64,000 nucleotides of DNA from Limibacterium fermenti (lineage in GTDB: Bacteria > Bacteroidota > Bacteroidia > Bacteroidales > Dysgonomonadaceae): assembly GCF_041902845.1 (NCBI RefSeq), contig NZ_CP159486.1, forward strand, positions 2,046,001 to 2,110,000. The letters run 5' to 3'. Below, in pieces: positions 15,669 through 25,585 of this stretch. Both the position numbers and the translations under genes were made by a program. Within the stretch, counting starts at the first letter, position 1, and each line of letters starts with the position of its first letter. Under the pieces are notes generated by a model that ran no database searches, was not told the origin of the DNA, and saw nothing but the letters and a program-made list of their open reading frames with translations.

Positions 15669-17525
15669 CTATTGGAAATTAGAAGAAAAGAAAACGCCTG
15701 CCGGATAACGGGTGTAATTTTTATAACTGGCCGTTATTTTAGGAGTTTCCCCGCTAAAATCGAACTCGTTGATGCTGTTGTTTGTATAATCCGTACTGAA
15801 ACCCTTTAAGGTATTCATATATACTTTTCCGGTTATAGGATGTACGGCTACGGTGTTATAAACGATATTGGCATCTTCAACCATGTCTTTGGCATCGACC
15901 ATTAGTTTTGTCTCTCCGGTACTAAAAATATGGCGATATATTTTTGTGCCCAATCCGCCATGATAGAGCGTATCACCTTTGGCGGTAATGCCGGGAGCAG
16001 CCGCTACTCCGGCGCTAACCGTACCGATGGTAATATCGTTTGAACGGATAATAGAGTAATCCTTGCTGTTTATTTTAGCTATTTTATGGGGCGTACCGGT
16101 TGTCGACACCCAAATATTTCCGTCTTTCGATCTCAAGACTCCGCTAACGGCCGCATCCATCTCTATGGTGTGGGATATTTCATGTTTGCCGGCCTCAAAA
16201 ACGAATATTTTTTTCTTGGCCGGAACAAATACTTTATTATCCGCTACAGCCATCGTGTTTTTAGCCGCGCCTTTAGTTCCTTCAATAAAGGTCAATTGTT
16301 TGGTTGTGCTGTCGAAAACATACACTCCTTTATTGTCTCTGATGAAAATATTTTGTTCATCTAAAACGGCAAGATGGGTCGGCCAATCCAACAAAGCGAT
16401 TTCTTCATCATACGAAGCTTCTTTCTTCAACGTTTCGGCATTGGCAACGGCCAATATTCCATCGGTACCTTCTTTTCTGTTTTGGGCGATGATATACATC
16501 TTTCCGTTCTTAATGAATAGGTCCTGCGTGCAATTTCCGGGAGCTCTTCCGTTTATGTTATAATAAATATTGCCGAGCACATATTTATCCGGCGTAATGT
16601 ATATCAGCGAACCGTCCTCGCCGCCCCATACACTACCTTCGTTTAGAATGTAAACCCCCAAAGGATTTACAAAATCTATTTTCTTAGAACCCACCTTGGC
16701 GATAGCCCGGAATACCATTCCGTTTTTATCAAGCCCTTCTATAACGACCTTTCCGATATTTTCGGTTGGATTGGGGGAGGCCGTAACCGTTACATTGTTT
16801 TTTGAAATATCGATTGTTGCGTTCCATCCGTCGGGTAACGCCGCAACTTCCAATGACTGGATGTTTGCCGCTTTAAAATTCAACTGTTTTTGTTCCTCCG
16901 GATAAAAAGTAACGGGAAGTTCATCCTCTCCGCTCTCGAAAGACAAATATGTACCTCCCGATTTGGGTAAGACAATGGCGCTGTTATCCGCTAAAACGAA
17001 TGTGACGGAACTTTCATCTTCTTTCACCTCCTTAAAGAAAGAATCGCCTTGTGCTTTTACCGCTTTTCCATTCGCATCAGTTATCCGGGTATTGTTTACC
17101 ATCCAATAACCATCCTTATCAATCGACAAGATGGGGGTTTCTCCTGAAACGGGAAGTTTATTTTTGTTCGCATCAAGCAAGAATTCCGTTTTATCGTCCG
17201 TGGTTACCGTCCAATAATAAATACCTTCCGATTCCTGAATTCCGACGACCGGAGCATTTTCACCATTCAACACGTCAATAGTCTTTCCATCGTTAAAAGT
17301 GATCTTATAGCCGTTTTCCCCATCAAGCTTATCAACTTTCGTAATCACTTTGCCGGCATTCAAGGCATCGACAACGGTTTCTAACGACGATACTTGTTGA
17401 TTCAACGAAGTCAAATCGGATTTGATTTTATCGATCTCCGACCAAATATCGGTATCATCATACGAGCAGCTGAATAAAATAATACTGCTCAAAAAAACTA
17501 AAAGAAAATGTACTGTCCTTTTCAT
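15669..17525 (-). CDS. DUF4988 plus beta-propeller surface lipoprotein of the B12 locus
   Basis: The 618-residue lipoprotein (signal ending LSSIILFSCSY) starts with a DUF4988-type coiled coil (IDKIKSDLTSLNQQVSSLET) and beta modules to about residue 285. It continues with a repetitive domain holding segments like DLFIKNGKMYIIAQNRK, KIFVFEAGKHEISHTIEM and SKDGNIWVSTTGTPHKIAKI, which look like blades of a YncE/DUF5074 beta-propeller. BtuG of Bacteroides is a surface DUF5074-type propeller that captures B12, so this may be a second capture protein carried on a stalk. It is the last gene of the riboswitch-controlled operon. B12 binding is inference from context and fold. Confidence 0.8.
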   Translation of the reverse strand: MKRTVHFLLVFLSSIILFSCSYDDTDIWSEIDKIKSDLTSLNQQVSSLETVVDALNAGKVITKVDKLDGENGYKITFNDGKTIDVLNGENAPVVGIQESEGIYYWTVTTDDKTEFLLDANKNKLPVSGETPILSIDKDGYWMVNNTRITDANGKAVKAQGDSFFKEVKEDESSVTFVLADNSAIVLPKSGGTYLSFESGEDELPVTFYPEEQKQLNFKAANIQSLEVAALPDGWNATIDISKNNVTVTASPNPTENIGKVVIEGLDKNGMVFRAIAKVGSKKIDFVNPLGVYILNEGSVWGGEDGSLIYITPDKYVLGNIYYNINGRAPGNCTQDLFIKNGKMYIIAQNRKEGTDGILAVANAETLKKEASYDEEIALLDWPTHLAVLDEQNIFIRDNKGVYVFDSTTKQLTFIEGTKGAAKNTMAVADNKVFVPAKKKIFVFEAGKHEISHTIEMDAAVSGVLRSKDGNIWVSTTGTPHKIAKINSKDYSIIRSNDITIGTVSAGVAAAPGITAKGDTLYHGGLGTKIYRHIFSTGETKLMVDAKDMVEDANIVYNTVAVHPITGKVYMNTLKGFSTDYTNNSINEFDFSGETPKITASYKNYTRYPAGVFFSSNFQ

Positions 17526-17578
17526 ATTACATATATTATTAATTAATTAGATTCTTATTTTCTTTGATAGATGTTGGA

Positions 17579-19126
17579 TTAATCAGGCAAAGCCGGGGCA
17601 AATTCGTTACCTAACGGCCTTCCGTTCCATTCGTTCATGTCGTCGAGATACGACCAACCGTCCCATGACCCGTCTTCCAACTCGCGGAAGGTAGCGATGA
17701 AATTTGAATATTCCCATGCATCCAATCGATCGTCTTTGACGAAATAACTCCAATATCCGTCATACCATCCCGATTGCCAATGATCGGAAGCATCGGAGTA
17801 GCGAATATGATCGAAATCCGCAGACGTTACTTCCACCATTCCATTTGCAGGATATTTAGGTTTATCCGTTTCATTATTGATGATCAAATAATGATCACCG
17901 GTTTTGTTCATGTTATATCCGATTCCCCCGATCACTTTTCCGCCCCATTGGTCGGCAACGGCTGCTATTAAAAAAGGATCCGCCTTGACAATTTCACGGA
18001 GCATATCCAATCCGGTTGCATCGCTATCCCATCGATATCCCCACACCAACGCATCAGGATATTTACCGTCGTGCCATTCAATGACCAATGCCGCCTTCTT
18101 GGCTCCTTCGCCCGCCCAAAAGCGAATATCATCCATCGTAAAATAGGGGTCTCCGCCGTTTGAAATATCCGCCGGCGGCACATCTGTGAAAGGACGGGTG
18201 AAAATAAAATTATTTTCGCTCTCGAACTGCACCCAAAAATGACAGGTATTCCCATTTTTTATTTCCCTTTTGCGTAATACGTTTCCTGATTTTGCAAAAG
18301 GTTCTGTAGATACTACATTGTCGTGCAAAATCAATTCCATATCCGGTATTTCATCGGTTGAAGCGACCCATTGCCAAAAAGTATAGGCCTGCCCGTTTTG
18401 AAGGGGAGTTTGCAGGGGTGTCCAGACACAATCGTAACCCGAAGCATTCACGAATTTATCATTGACCAAATCATAGTAGTTCTTTTCCGAATTATAGTTC
18501 CATTGCTCACTCGAATGCAGGGTAATGGCCGGCTTCAGGGTGAGGTTCTTGCCGGTATTGTTTTTAATATGCAAGGCCAACAGCCACCCTAAATGTTGCA
18601 TCGTTACATCGGCGGAAATATTCTCGGCCCGTACAACGTCTTTCTGTGCAAATTTAAGTATGGGGATATTCTTGTCTTCCATATACCGGAACGCATAATC
18701 GGCGTTCTGTTGATAAATGCTTTTATCGTACAATACCACCCTGCGGGGATCGGTATCATCCGCTTCTGTCCCGCCCGCAACGCCATAAAGGTCGAAGCTT
18801 CCGGAAGTAATTTCATCCGGCACCTTCACCTTAAAAGTAGCTTTCTTTTTATCTTCCGATATAGTCGTTACGGGAATCGTCGCCTTATAAGGAATGTCTT
18901 TTTGAACAAAATAAAGCTGAAGTTTGTCCCCCTCCTTCCATCGGACCGACATAGAACCGTCGCCTTCGCTTTCCGAAAAAGAGGCGCGCGCTTCCAAACC
19001 GTCGTCGGGCATCGTTGCCGTAATGGTCAACGTGGAAACCTGCAACTCCGGTATGTTTTCTTCTTTTTCGCAACCGGAGATGATCAGTGCCAACACAAGG
19101 AATAAATTGATAAGTGTTTTTTTCAT
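17579..19126 (-). CDS. Surface lipoprotein of the B12 locus, BtuH-like candidate
   Basis: The 515-residue lipoprotein has a signal ending LALIISGCEKEE. The first 300 residues resemble fimbrillin-like modules (VRWKEGDKLQLYF, SGSFDLYGVAGG). The C-terminal 190 residues are tryptophan-rich, with the stretch ALVIEWHDGKYPDALVWGYR, then DPFLIAAVADQWGG and a GYWSYFVKDD segment, a type I associate with lipoproteins in Bacteroidota cobalamin loci. BtuH proteins are described as surface B12 binders encoded near BtuB. Assignment as BtuH is tentative because no ligand residues can be checked here. It lies between btuB and the DUF4988 gene in one operon. Confidence 0.65.
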   Translation of the reverse strand: MKKTLINLFLVLALIISGCEKEENIPELQVSTLTITATMPDDGLEARASFSESEGDGSMSVRWKEGDKLQLYFVQKDIPYKATIPVTTISEDKKKATFKVKVPDEITSGSFDLYGVAGGTEADDTDPRRVVLYDKSIYQQNADYAFRYMEDKNIPILKFAQKDVVRAENISADVTMQHLGWLLALHIKNNTGKNLTLKPAITLHSSEQWNYNSEKNYYDLVNDKFVNASGYDCVWTPLQTPLQNGQAYTFWQWVASTDEIPDMELILHDNVVSTEPFAKSGNVLRKREIKNGNTCHFWVQFESENNFIFTRPFTDVPPADISNGGDPYFTMDDIRFWAGEGAKKAALVIEWHDGKYPDALVWGYRWDSDATGLDMLREIVKADPFLIAAVADQWGGKVIGGIGYNMNKTGDHYLIINNETDKPKYPANGMVEVTSADFDHIRYSDASDHWQSGWYDGYWSYFVKDDRLDAWEYSNFIATFRELEDGSWDGWSYLDDMNEWNGRPLGNEFAPALPD

Positions 19127-19189
19127 TCTTTCTTTATTTAAGTTATTTTGTCATTATAATAAAACGAACTAAAACGATCATTAACTATT

Positions 19190-21238
19190 TCATAATTCGA
19201 CGACTACCGATGCCAATATATTCCGCAAGGGCATCGGATAATATTGAGTGGACTCGTAATAGGTGTCGAATAAATTATCGATACGTAGCTGGGGAACGAC
19301 CGTTATCTTGTCTTTCCAACGGTACGTATATCCCAACGCCGTATTGTATACCGTATAGGGGGGCGTATAATAAGACTGGTCGGTAGTAATATAACGCACA
19401 CCGACATAAGCTACCTGAAAACTGAAAAAGAACTTTTCATAATCCGCCGAAAACCGGACATTCCACTTTTGCTTCGGCACATAAGGTATTTGCTTCATAA
19501 AGGAACCGTCGTCGACATGTTGTTTTTTACGGGTCCTTGAACGGGTGTATGAATAGTTGAAAGCGACGCAGCTTTTAAACTGATCATTCTGATAAGTCAG
19601 TTTTGAAAACACTTCTCCCCCGACAGAGCGTACATCGCGTTTATTCTGCGGAGTCCATAGCCATTGATTCTGATACGAAGAGCCGCCCTCCGACGGTTTA
19701 TCGGTAGGAAGCCACAATATCCAATCGTCTATCAACATATAATAGGCCGCAAGTTCTAATTCGAACAATAACCGGTTGCCGAAGTTCCTGTTGAAAGAAA
19801 GGGTCGCATCATACGAGTGTCCATGCTCGGGCAGGACATCGGGATTGCCCCCCGGGCGCCAATATAATTCATTCATACTGGGGAATCGATAATTATACGA
19901 TCCGCTACCTCTGACATAGAGCGATTTGGGGATAATTTCCGTTGCCAATCCGACGGAATAAGTCGATACCCGCTTCTTGTTATTCCATTCGAACATATAC
20001 CGTGCATCGGCCAATAAACGGTTTGTAAGTTGCCACCGCAGATTGGTTTGCCACGAAAATACATTTCGGTATCGCAACTCGGGCGGCGGTATCGTTGGAT
20101 AGGGATATTGTATGGAGTCTATCTTATATTTTGTAGAATCTATGAAGCGATAACTTTCCGCATTGGCCATATCGTACTGGTAAGCCATGGAAGTATTTCC
20201 CTTGAGCCGAGGCGATATTTGCAGCGTATAATCGGCCGTGATAAGCCCGGTTTTTGATTGGTTTGTATTTCCCTGCGGATCAAAATAGTTATCCTTAAAC
20301 CATTTATCGTATTTCATCCGGTACGATATATAGGCTATTTTGAAGGAAAATTCAGATTTATCGCTATAGTAATTCCAACCCGCATAAGCCCTCAGATTGT
20401 ATTCTTTTTGTTGTTCGTGCGAAGTCTCTACAACACCGAGAGGTTGCGGCAACATACGCTTGCCTTGTTGATACCATACGGCGGAAGATATGATTGATCT
20501 GTCTGAAAGCCGGAAATGGGCTTCCTGCATCAGCCCTGTCATATCATAATTCGCGTCAGCCCGTTTTTCCCGGAAAGGGGTATTCGTTAATATTTTGTTG
20601 ATGTAGGTATAATCGTTATCGGAATGTTGATGATATAATCTCGTTTTGAACGAACTCTTTTCGCTGCCATATTGCATCAAGATGCGTCCCGTATAGGAAT
20701 TATACGAACCGTATTCGGCCGAAACCTTTGTCTCCGTTTGGCTGTTCCACACCGGTGTATTAAAAATATTCACGCTTCCCCCTATCGCTCCCGTTCCGCT
20801 TTTCACATCGTTGCTTCCATAATACAAGCTCACTTTATCGGCAAAGAAAACGGGAATTTGTGAAAAATCGAATATTCCCGCCATGACAGGCGTAATATTT
20901 ATTCCATTCCAGTTAACCCGCGTCTGCGAACTGCTGCTTCCCCTGAAAGAGGCTGTGGAGAGGGCGCCGACCCCCATACTCTTGATATGTACCACGGAAT
21001 TATCCGCCAATAATTCAGCCAACGATCTGGAACGGTTTGCTTCCAATACTTCAGACGAAATAGTACTTACCCGTGAACCGGCATTTACATCTTTGGATGA
21101 ATGAATCGCTTTTTCAATGACAAAAACAGTATCCAACATCCGCTCAGGCGGTTCCGTTCCCTTTCTTTGAGCGAAAAGTCCCGTTAAGGATAATAAAAAA
21201 GAGAATATGTATATAGCCGATTTACTTTTAAAGCCCAT
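19190..21238 (-). CDS. btuB: TonB-dependent outer-membrane vitamin B12 receptor BtuB
   Basis: The 682 residues include an N-terminal signal, a TonB-box-like DTVFVIE, a plug domain (STISSEVLEANRSRSLAELL, SMGVGALSTASFRGSSSSQT, GAIGGSVNIFNTPVW) and a 22-strand-type barrel ending in aromatic residues. There is no N-terminal carboxypeptidase-like domain, so it looks like classic BtuB rather than SusC. The cobalamin riboswitch ahead of the operon and the BtuG-like gene just upstream support B12 as the substrate. It imports cobalamin across the outer membrane using TonB energy. Confidence 0.92.
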   Translation of the reverse strand: MGFKSKSAIYIFSFLLSLTGLFAQRKGTEPPERMLDTVFVIEKAIHSSKDVNAGSRVSTISSEVLEANRSRSLAELLADNSVVHIKSMGVGALSTASFRGSSSSQTRVNWNGINITPVMAGIFDFSQIPVFFADKVSLYYGSNDVKSGTGAIGGSVNIFNTPVWNSQTETKVSAEYGSYNSYTGRILMQYGSEKSSFKTRLYHQHSDNDYTYINKILTNTPFREKRADANYDMTGLMQEAHFRLSDRSIISSAVWYQQGKRMLPQPLGVVETSHEQQKEYNLRAYAGWNYYSDKSEFSFKIAYISYRMKYDKWFKDNYFDPQGNTNQSKTGLITADYTLQISPRLKGNTSMAYQYDMANAESYRFIDSTKYKIDSIQYPYPTIPPPELRYRNVFSWQTNLRWQLTNRLLADARYMFEWNNKKRVSTYSVGLATEIIPKSLYVRGSGSYNYRFPSMNELYWRPGGNPDVLPEHGHSYDATLSFNRNFGNRLLFELELAAYYMLIDDWILWLPTDKPSEGGSSYQNQWLWTPQNKRDVRSVGGEVFSKLTYQNDQFKSCVAFNYSYTRSRTRKKQHVDDGSFMKQIPYVPKQKWNVRFSADYEKFFFSFQVAYVGVRYITTDQSYYTPPYTVYNTALGYTYRWKDKITVVPQLRIDNLFDTYYESTQYYPMPLRNILASVVVEL

Positions 21239-21277
21239 CTCGATTACGATCTATGCCCTGTTCTTTTTCAAGCCGGC

Positions 21278-22414
21278 CTATTTGTTGTTTTCAGGAAAAT
21301 ATACCATACGCGGATAAACCCCTACCTTATAACTAACCACCGTTTCGTTGCCGGGAGCATGAACTCTCACATATCCCCGTTGGGCCGAATAATCCAGACA
21401 ATCGCAAATGCAGACTTCCCCGTTCGGTGAAATCCCCATCCCATACATCATTTTCACATCGGGAAGTTCCATATAAGGCTCGTACCGGAGTGTGTTCACA
21501 TCGAACGTATATACCACTTGGGTTTTAAATTGACCGTTATTGTCTCTCGATGCTTCCATCAAGTTAAAATATATCTTGGTATTGGATGCATCCACATCCA
21601 CCCGGTTATAATTCGGCATACCCACAATATCTCCCTTTTTCCAGTTACTCTTCACGTAGGGTATCTCCACTTTCTTTTCCACTTTCTCCGTTGCAGGATT
21701 AATGCAATTCCATGTTAATTGATTGTTATCGGAAGTCATTACCCATAATTTACCATTGGCATCTGCAATCATCTTGGCCGTTTTGGTGTTTTCACCCACT
21801 TTCACATCCGGTATGAGTCGCATCGCTTCAATGGTAACATTATTGCAATCGAATACGGCGATTCCCTTGCTAAAATAAGCGCCGAAGAGTTTGTTTCCGG
21901 CAACGGTCATCTTTTCAATACCGATATTCTTACTCGGCAATTTCAAAAATTCAACGGTCCGGTACGGCGGTTTTGTTCTTATTTTCACCAACTGCCCGTA
22001 CAAATCGGATACTACGGCAATAGAATCATTAATGGAGGCAATAAACCGGGGTGAACCGGCTTCTTCATAAAGAATCGTTCCGACCGACTTAAATGTTTCG
22101 GGATCTATGATCTCTATTTTTTTCGAATTGTTTATTGCCAGAAAGTAATAATCGTTAATATAAGTAAGCGATTGGGCGACGTCTCCCAAAGGCCTTTTAT
22201 TCACCGTTTGGAATATATTCCAGTCGACATTTCCGTCATTGTAAATGACAGATAAAGCGGCCGTATTAGTGGTAAACAATCCTTCATTAACCACGATCAT
22301 TTTCACGTTGCCTCCCGAAGGGATAACATCCGGAAGATCGGGTTCGCTATCGCACGCAATAAATTGGGTTATACATACACAACAAAACAAAAAATACAAA
22401 ATCTTTTTACTCAT
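21278..22414 (-). CDS. btuG: BtuG-like surface B12-binding beta-propeller lipoprotein
   Basis: The 378-residue lipoprotein has a signal ending CITQFIACDSE. It contains the pattern VVNEGLFTTNTAALSVIYND and then RPLGDVAQSLTYIND, which is the opening of the BtuG/DUF5074 propeller, followed by repeated blade sequences. BtuG binds cobalamin very tightly at the surface and sits as a lid on BtuB. It is the first gene after the riboswitch and lies 39 bp before btuB. The gene name rests on the family and on this synteny. Confidence 0.85.
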   Translation of the reverse strand: MSKKILYFLFCCVCITQFIACDSEPDLPDVIPSGGNVKMIVVNEGLFTTNTAALSVIYNDGNVDWNIFQTVNKRPLGDVAQSLTYINDYYFLAINNSKKIEIIDPETFKSVGTILYEEAGSPRFIASINDSIAVVSDLYGQLVKIRTKPPYRTVEFLKLPSKNIGIEKMTVAGNKLFGAYFSKGIAVFDCNNVTIEAMRLIPDVKVGENTKTAKMIADANGKLWVMTSDNNQLTWNCINPATEKVEKKVEIPYVKSNWKKGDIVGMPNYNRVDVDASNTKIYFNLMEASRDNNGQFKTQVVYTFDVNTLRYEPYMELPDVKMMYGMGISPNGEVCICDCLDYSAQRGYVRVHAPGNETVVSYKVGVYPRMVYFPENNK

Positions 22415-22596
22415 AATTCCAACTCTTTATTCCTAATAATGCAGATATAGCAATATTTCTCTAACACGTTCATCTATACCGAATATTAATTCCGGTAAAG
22501 CTTTCTGAAAATGACTCACGTAAATAATAAAAAATAAAATCGTTTGCGTGTCGTTTTCAAGCTTTATTCCCCGAAAGCTATTAACATTTTACAAAT

Positions 22597-22803
22597 TCTG
22601 GCAGGTCTTCTGACTTACTCTCATCTCTCGAACGCCTTCCCGAAGCCTCTTCCTGTTTTTCCATGAAAGCTACAGTGGCAAAAGTGTTGTTCGAAATGTT
22701 TTTTAATTGTCAATTAAAAAGAGCTTACAGCAGCGGGTCTGTTCAGGATTCGCACCTGATTCCCTTTTCATTCCGGCTCTGAGAATTCAGACCGGAACAC
22801 CAA
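22597..22803 (-). ncRNA. Cobalamin (B12) riboswitch of the btuGB operon
   Basis: The minus strand shows AAAGGGAATCAGGTGCGAAT near the 5' part, GCTGCTGTAAGC, GCCACTG (the B12-box pairing partner) and the terminal GTCAGAAGACCTGCC. These are the conserved cores of the AdoCbl riboswitch. The next gene (BtuG-like) begins 183 nt downstream. Confidence 0.93.
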
Positions 22804-22811
22804 AACTCCTA

Positions 22812-22819
22812 CAAAGATA
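22812..22819 (-). promoter_or_regulatory. -7 element of the B12 operon
   Basis: The minus strand reads TATCTTTG directly ahead of the riboswitch, placing the transcript start a few bases before the aptamer. Confidence 0.6.
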
Positions 22820-22900
22820 GAAGAACAAAACTAATAAAAAAAATATTTAACATCCTAAAATTTATCTTGCATGAGAATCGGTTTTGGAACAAAAATTGCG

Positions 22901-22908
22901 TAGATTTG
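22901..22908 (+). promoter_or_regulatory. -7 element of the patatin gene
   Basis: TAGATTTG matches TAnnTTTG and lies 19 nt before the start at 22927. Confidence 0.55.
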
Positions 22909-22926
22909 TAGCAAAATCACACAACT

Positions 22927-25152
22927 ATGCATAGGAAACTGTTTCTTCTTATCATCGCTCTCTTCATTTATATAATCGGTCCCGTCATGGGGCAAGAAGT
23001 AAAGAAAGACCGCCCCAAAGTAGCGGTCGTGCTCTGTGGCGGCGGAGCCAAAGGATTCGCCCATATCGGAGTGTTGAAAGTCTTGGAAGAAGCCGGAATA
23101 CCGGTCGACTACGTTACCGGTACCAGCATGGGCGCCATTGTGGGCGGTTTATATTCCGTCGGATACAAAGCCGGACAAATAGATTCTCTCGTGAAAATGC
23201 AAGACTGGGGATTTCTGTTAAGCGATAACGTCCGCCGATCCAACTTGCCCCTCTCGCAAAAGGGCAAGCCCGAATATCTCATTTCCTTACCTTACGAAGT
23301 GAAATTCAAAGAACGATCGGGAAGGGTCCGCTTGCCTTCGGGTGTCATCAGCGGACACAATCTCTACAGCCTCTTCCTAAATCTGACTCTCGGTTACCAT
23401 CAGCCGATGAATTTCGACGACTTGCCTATTCCTTTCGGATGCATTGCGGCGGACTCGCGCACGGGTAGCGAAGTCGTTTTCCGCGAAGGGGTACTAGCCG
23501 AAGCGATGCGCGCCAGCATGGCCATTCCGGGCATGTTCGCACCGATAGAAATTGACAGTATGCTGCTTATCGACGGCGGGGTCGTGAATAATTATCCGGT
23601 GGATTTGGCTAAAAAGATGGGGGCCGATGTGGTGATCGGGGTCGCTATTCCCAAAGATAAAAAGACGCTCGAAGCAAACCGGGGTTCCATGTCGGAAATC
23701 ATGGAGGAATTGGGAAACTTCATCGGCAAAGAAAAGTGGGACAACAACATAAAGAATACCGATATATTGATCGCTCCCGATTTACACTCTTTCGGAATGA
23801 TGGATTTCGAAGGACCGGCTGCCGATACCATCATCGCCCGGGGGGAACAGGCGGCGCGAGCGCACTGGGATGAGCTTATCGCCCTTAAAAATTCGCTGGG
23901 AGTCTCTGCTTCCCCATCTTCTTCCCCGCCGGTGCGGAACCGTTTCATCACGATGGACACGCTGCAAATACAAAAGATCGACATTCAGGGGATATCGCCT
24001 GAAGATGAGAAGTATGTATTGAATTTCATTGCTCCCCGTGAAAAAATCACCCGCCGCGAACTGGAAAATATGGTTTCCTCATTATATGGCACCGACTTGT
24101 TCTCAAAGGTATTCTATCAGTTGGAGGGCGACTCTGTATTCGACTTGGTTTTTCACGTAAAAGAGAAGGACTTCAAAACGCTAAACCTCGGTATCCGGTT
24201 CGACACCGAAGATATGGCCGCCATTCTGGCTAATACGACGATCCGGTTCAACAGCATGTTGCGCTCGATGGTCGATGTACGGATACGATTGAGTAAAAAC
24301 CCCTATCTTCAGGCCGATTACTCCATTAACCGGGGCATTTTTTACAAAGGCGGGGTATCGTATTTCATCGGCCGTAACCGGGTGAGTCTTTACGATCGCG
24401 GAAAGCTGGCCCACAGTTATAGCTTTACCCGAAATACTTTCGGCCTGAATTTCTCCGAGTTTCACTTTTACAATATGAAACTGCACTTGGGGGTCAACTT
24501 CGAATATTATCACTATTTCGACGTCTTGCAAAACCAGTCCGGCACCTCCGCCACCGGTATGCGCAATAAGGGATATGTCAATTACTTCCTCGAAGGAATG
24601 TATGACAATTTGGACAGGAGTAATTATCCGACGGCAGGACAATTATTTTCTTTTCGTTATGCTATCTTAACGGATAATTTTTATCAGATGAACCACCGGT
24701 TGCCGGTGAGCGTATTTCAATTGTCGTTTATGAAGCCGGTCAAGTTGTCCGATCAATTGTACGTAACGCCTTCGGTAAATGCGCGCATTATTTTTAACGA
24801 CAGCGTGCCGGCGATTTATCGCAATTATGTGGGAGGCGTGTTCGACGGGCATTCTCTTCCGCAGCAGATAGCGTTGCCGGGATCGAGAGGGATGGAAATG
24901 ATGAAAAACAGTGTGGCGACCGTTGCGTTAAATTTCCGGTTCGCCCTTTCGCCAAACCGTTTTTTACATGCCAATGCGAATATGAGCGTGCATAACGATC
25001 AGTTCTATAAGCTACCCGGCAGTAAATTGTTTTGGGGAGGGAACATCGGTTACTCGCAAAACACCATTGTCGGACCTATCCGTTTAGAGTTGGGATACTC
25101 TTCGCTTTCGCTCGGGTTTTATCCGTTTGCGAGCATAGGATATTATTTTTAG
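22927..25152 (+). CDS. Patatin-like phospholipase fused to an outer-membrane beta-barrel
   Basis: The 741-residue protein has a signal (FIYIIGPVMGQ), then a patatin domain with the oxyanion loop GGGAKG (residues 38-43), the nucleophile in GTSMG (Ser67) and the DGG motif (Asp216). A POTRA-like segment follows (IQKIDIQGISPEDEKYVLNF), and then a Surface-antigen/BamA-like barrel ending SIGYYF. This patatin-POTRA-barrel layout is like PlpD-type proteins. Expected action: a lipid acyl hydrolase at the outer membrane or surface. Ser/Asp dyad and barrel end are intact. It is divergent from the B12 operon and monocistronic. Confidence 0.9.
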   Translation: MHRKLFLLIIALFIYIIGPVMGQEVKKDRPKVAVVLCGGGAKGFAHIGVLKVLEEAGIPVDYVTGTSMGAIVGGLYSVGYKAGQIDSLVKMQDWGFLLSDNVRRSNLPLSQKGKPEYLISLPYEVKFKERSGRVRLPSGVISGHNLYSLFLNLTLGYHQPMNFDDLPIPFGCIAADSRTGSEVVFREGVLAEAMRASMAIPGMFAPIEIDSMLLIDGGVVNNYPVDLAKKMGADVVIGVAIPKDKKTLEANRGSMSEIMEELGNFIGKEKWDNNIKNTDILIAPDLHSFGMMDFEGPAADTIIARGEQAARAHWDELIALKNSLGVSASPSSSPPVRNRFITMDTLQIQKIDIQGISPEDEKYVLNFIAPREKITRRELENMVSSLYGTDLFSKVFYQLEGDSVFDLVFHVKEKDFKTLNLGIRFDTEDMAAILANTTIRFNSMLRSMVDVRIRLSKNPYLQADYSINRGIFYKGGVSYFIGRNRVSLYDRGKLAHSYSFTRNTFGLNFSEFHFYNMKLHLGVNFEYYHYFDVLQNQSGTSATGMRNKGYVNYFLEGMYDNLDRSNYPTAGQLFSFRYAILTDNFYQMNHRLPVSVFQLSFMKPVKLSDQLYVTPSVNARIIFNDSVPAIYRNYVGGVFDGHSLPQQIALPGSRGMEMMKNSVATVALNFRFALSPNRFLHANANMSVHNDQFYKLPGSKLFWGGNIGYSQNTIVGPIRLELGYSSLSLGFYPFASIGYYF

Positions 25153-25173
25153 CACACAAATCAAATAAAAAGG

Positions 25174-25374
25174 GGCTGTCTCAAAAGTCATCTTTAAAAG
25201 AGTGAAAGGAACAGATTGTAACTTGAAAAAGAATGTTTCCCCTCAGTCCCGATAGCTATCGGAAGCAGATTTTCGCAGATCACACATAAAAATCTGCGTG
25301 TATCTGCGTACTCTGCGAGGGATCATTTACAAATCGTAAGTAGAATCATTTCTGTTTTTACTTTTGAGACAGCC
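25174..25374. mobile_element. MITE-like element with 15-bp perfect inverted ends
   Basis: GGCTGTCTCAAAAGT at 25174-25188 is the exact reverse complement of ACTTTTGAGACAGCC at 25360-25374. Ends of this type are found on insertion sequences, but the 201-bp body has no reading frame. The interior holds a repetitive AATCTGCG/TCTGCG motif. No target duplication is clear. Confidence 0.7.
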
Positions 25375-25404
25375 TGTTCTTGAATTATATCCTTATAATT
25401 TTAT

Positions 25405-25579
25405 ATGATTATCCGCAAAGCGTCCAATTTCTTTTTTAACCCCTCCCCGCTTCGCGATACTCCCCTTATCGTAAGGGGGAGAGTAGAGAAGTTGCACTCC
25501 GCAACTGTCCCCTTAACATAAGGGGACAAGCGAGGAACGAGCGGAGGGGTTACCTTTAGGTCGTTTTGCGGATAATCAT
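25405..25579. mobile_element. Palindromic MITE-like element at the yceI stop, with 9-bp flanking repeats
   Basis: ATGATTATCCGCAAA (25405-25419) and TTTGCGGATAATCAT (25565-25579) are perfect inverted ends. The interior folds into several hairpins from pyrimidine- and purine-rich arms (CCCCTCC, CCCCTTA/TAAGGGG). TAATTTTAT at 25396-25404 and at 25581-25589 looks like a 9-bp target duplication. The right copy contains the yceI stop codon, so the gene end appears restored. It separates convergent genes and may terminate both. Confidence 0.7.
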
Positions 25580-25585
25580 TTAATT

